Assembly: GCA_913055195.1 (NCBI GenBank)
Contig: CAJXJU010000072.1
Location: 1-6,517, forward strand
DNA length: 6,517 bases
Direction: 5' to 3'
Source of the DNA: an uncultured Desulfohalobiaceae bacterium
Lineage (GTDB): Bacteria; Desulfobacterota; Desulfovibrionia; Desulfovibrionales; Desulfonatronovibrionaceae
The number at the start of each line of letters is the position of its first letter. Position 1 is the first letter of the stretch. Both the position numbers and the translations under genes were made by a program. Under the pieces are notes generated by a model, which saw nothing but the letters and a program-made list of their open reading frames with translations, did no database searches and had not been told where the DNA came from. Positions 5,886 through 6,517 of the stretch are shown here, piece after piece.

Positions 5886-6517
5886 TCAACAACATCTCTT
5901 ACAAAACAACTCCGCCCCTTTTCTTACGATCTGTGAATTAAAAACTATTTTCTCATCTGCTGGATCAAAAAACAGAAACTCATATTCTATTGCTCTGTTT
6001 AAAATCTTAGTCTGAAGTTTATCTCTCTGGTTCCTGATCAGAAAACCATTTTCTAAAATTGTGTTTAATATCTCTTCAAACTTATCCATCTCAGATACTG
6101 TATCCAGTTTCTCTGCCATAAAATGCGATAACTTTCCTCTGTATAATCTGGCCTCTTTCAGTAAAAAACTTTCCAGGTCTTCACCGTTTTTAAAAATCCT
6201 GATGGCATCATTGATACGGTGCGCGCTACCACCCACATACTCCCAGATTAAATTGACAACCTCCTTATCCTCTATCCCTTCATGCTTCAGCCACTGTTCA
6301 ACCTGCTCAAATTCCAGATGACCTATCAAATAAAAATCACTGGTCTCGGCCAGTCTGGAATGATTGTACAACTTCTCCACAAATAATGTCTCTGAAGTCA
6401 TTACCACCACATGCGCCAGGTGCGTTTCCTTGGTCAAACTTACCAGAAAATTCAAAAATTCTGTCAACAAATGTCTCTTCTTTAACTCCCCATTCATGTA
6501 AATATCCTGCAACGTCT
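5886..6517 (-). CDS. Archaeal-type P-loop ATPase (ATPase_2 / AAA-like family), 5'-truncated C-terminal part
   Basis: The reading frame is open to the window edge, so the N-terminus, Walker A and probably most of Walker B lie outside; about 210 residues are visible. The visible part starts with TLQDIYMNGELKKRHLLTEF, which fits the segment just after the Walker B Asp-Glu of this family. It continues with FLVSLTKETHLAHVVVMTSE, the family's typical sensor-like strand, then a lid-like region with EYVGGSAHRINDAI (compare the common 'GGxPxxL' segment). A winged-helix-like C-terminal part ends with AIEYEFLFFDPADEKIVF, resembling the family's usual 'LFYDP' ending. These proteins bind ATP, but most members have no defined role. 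It is co-directional with jetB, 50 nt upstream, with no terminator seen between them, and it occupies the slot where jetA normally sits. The Cys-rich end (FCKRCC) is odd and may result from a frameshift. The family call is from recalled motifs; any role in Wadjet is unknown. Confidence 0.75.
   Translation of the reverse strand, partial: TLQDIYMNGELKKRHLLTEFLNFLVSLTKETHLAHVVVMTSETLFVEKLYNHSRLAETSDFYLIGHLEFEQVEQWLKHEGIEDKEVVNLIWEYVGGSAHRINDAIRIFKNGEDLESFLLKEARLYRGKLSHFMAEKLDTVSEMDKFEEILNTILENGFLIRNQRDKLQTKILNRAIEYEFLFFDPADEKIVFNSQIVRKGAELFCKRCC

Noticed and set aside
6510..6512. TTG at 6512 as the start of the ATPase gene
   Set aside because: The frame stays open to the edge and the visible residues begin in the middle of the ATPase fold, just after Walker B, so this is a truncation by the window and not a true start.

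Overview
The window carries a single block of leftward (minus-strand) genes from a bacterium with moderately AT-rich DNA. Genes are tightly packed, with Shine-Dalgarno motifs and some GTG/TTG starts. The rightmost gene belongs to a P-loop ATPase family best known from archaea and also seen in thermophilic or anaerobic bacteria. That hints at such a host, possibly a Desulfobacterota-like or other thermophilic lineage, but the sequence does not fix the taxon.

In order of transcription (right to left) the layout is: a 5'-truncated archaeal-type ATPase (5886-6517, cut by the window edge); a MukE-like KITE subunit, JetB/MksE (5143-5835); a MukB-like SMC ATPase, JetC/MksB (1629-5153), which overlaps jetB by 11 nt; a 130-nt spacer with a perfect AT-rich hairpin and a G-tract tandem repeat; a TOPRIM-type nuclease, JetD/MksG (536-1498); a small gamma-glutamylcyclotransferase-like protein (121-510) 25 nt further on; and a 120-nt left-end region with a near-consensus leftward promoter overlapping an inverted repeat.

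The core is a Wadjet (JetABCD, also called MksFEBG) anti-plasmid condensin. In characterised Wadjets, JetA (kleisin), JetB (KITE) and JetC (SMC) form a DNA loop-extruding motor, and JetD cleaves the circular DNA it has captured. JetC here has Walker A, ABC signature and Walker B motifs, and JetD keeps its Glu and DxD TOPRIM residues, so both look catalytically intact.

The notable point is that jetA is not in its expected place directly upstream of jetB. The archaeal-type ATPase gene sits there instead. Either jetA lies further upstream outside the window, or it has been lost, or this is a variant in which another ATPase is linked to the jet operon. A short, protein-like open frame that overlaps the ATPase 3' end and stops 7 nt before jetB suggests a frameshifted ATPase C-terminus or the tail of a displaced gene.

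Two G-rich (coding-strand) low-complexity repeats lie after jetC and at the end of the cyclotransferase gene. The first has clear G-quadruplex potential. No RNA genes, CRISPR arrays or insertion-sequence ends were recognised.
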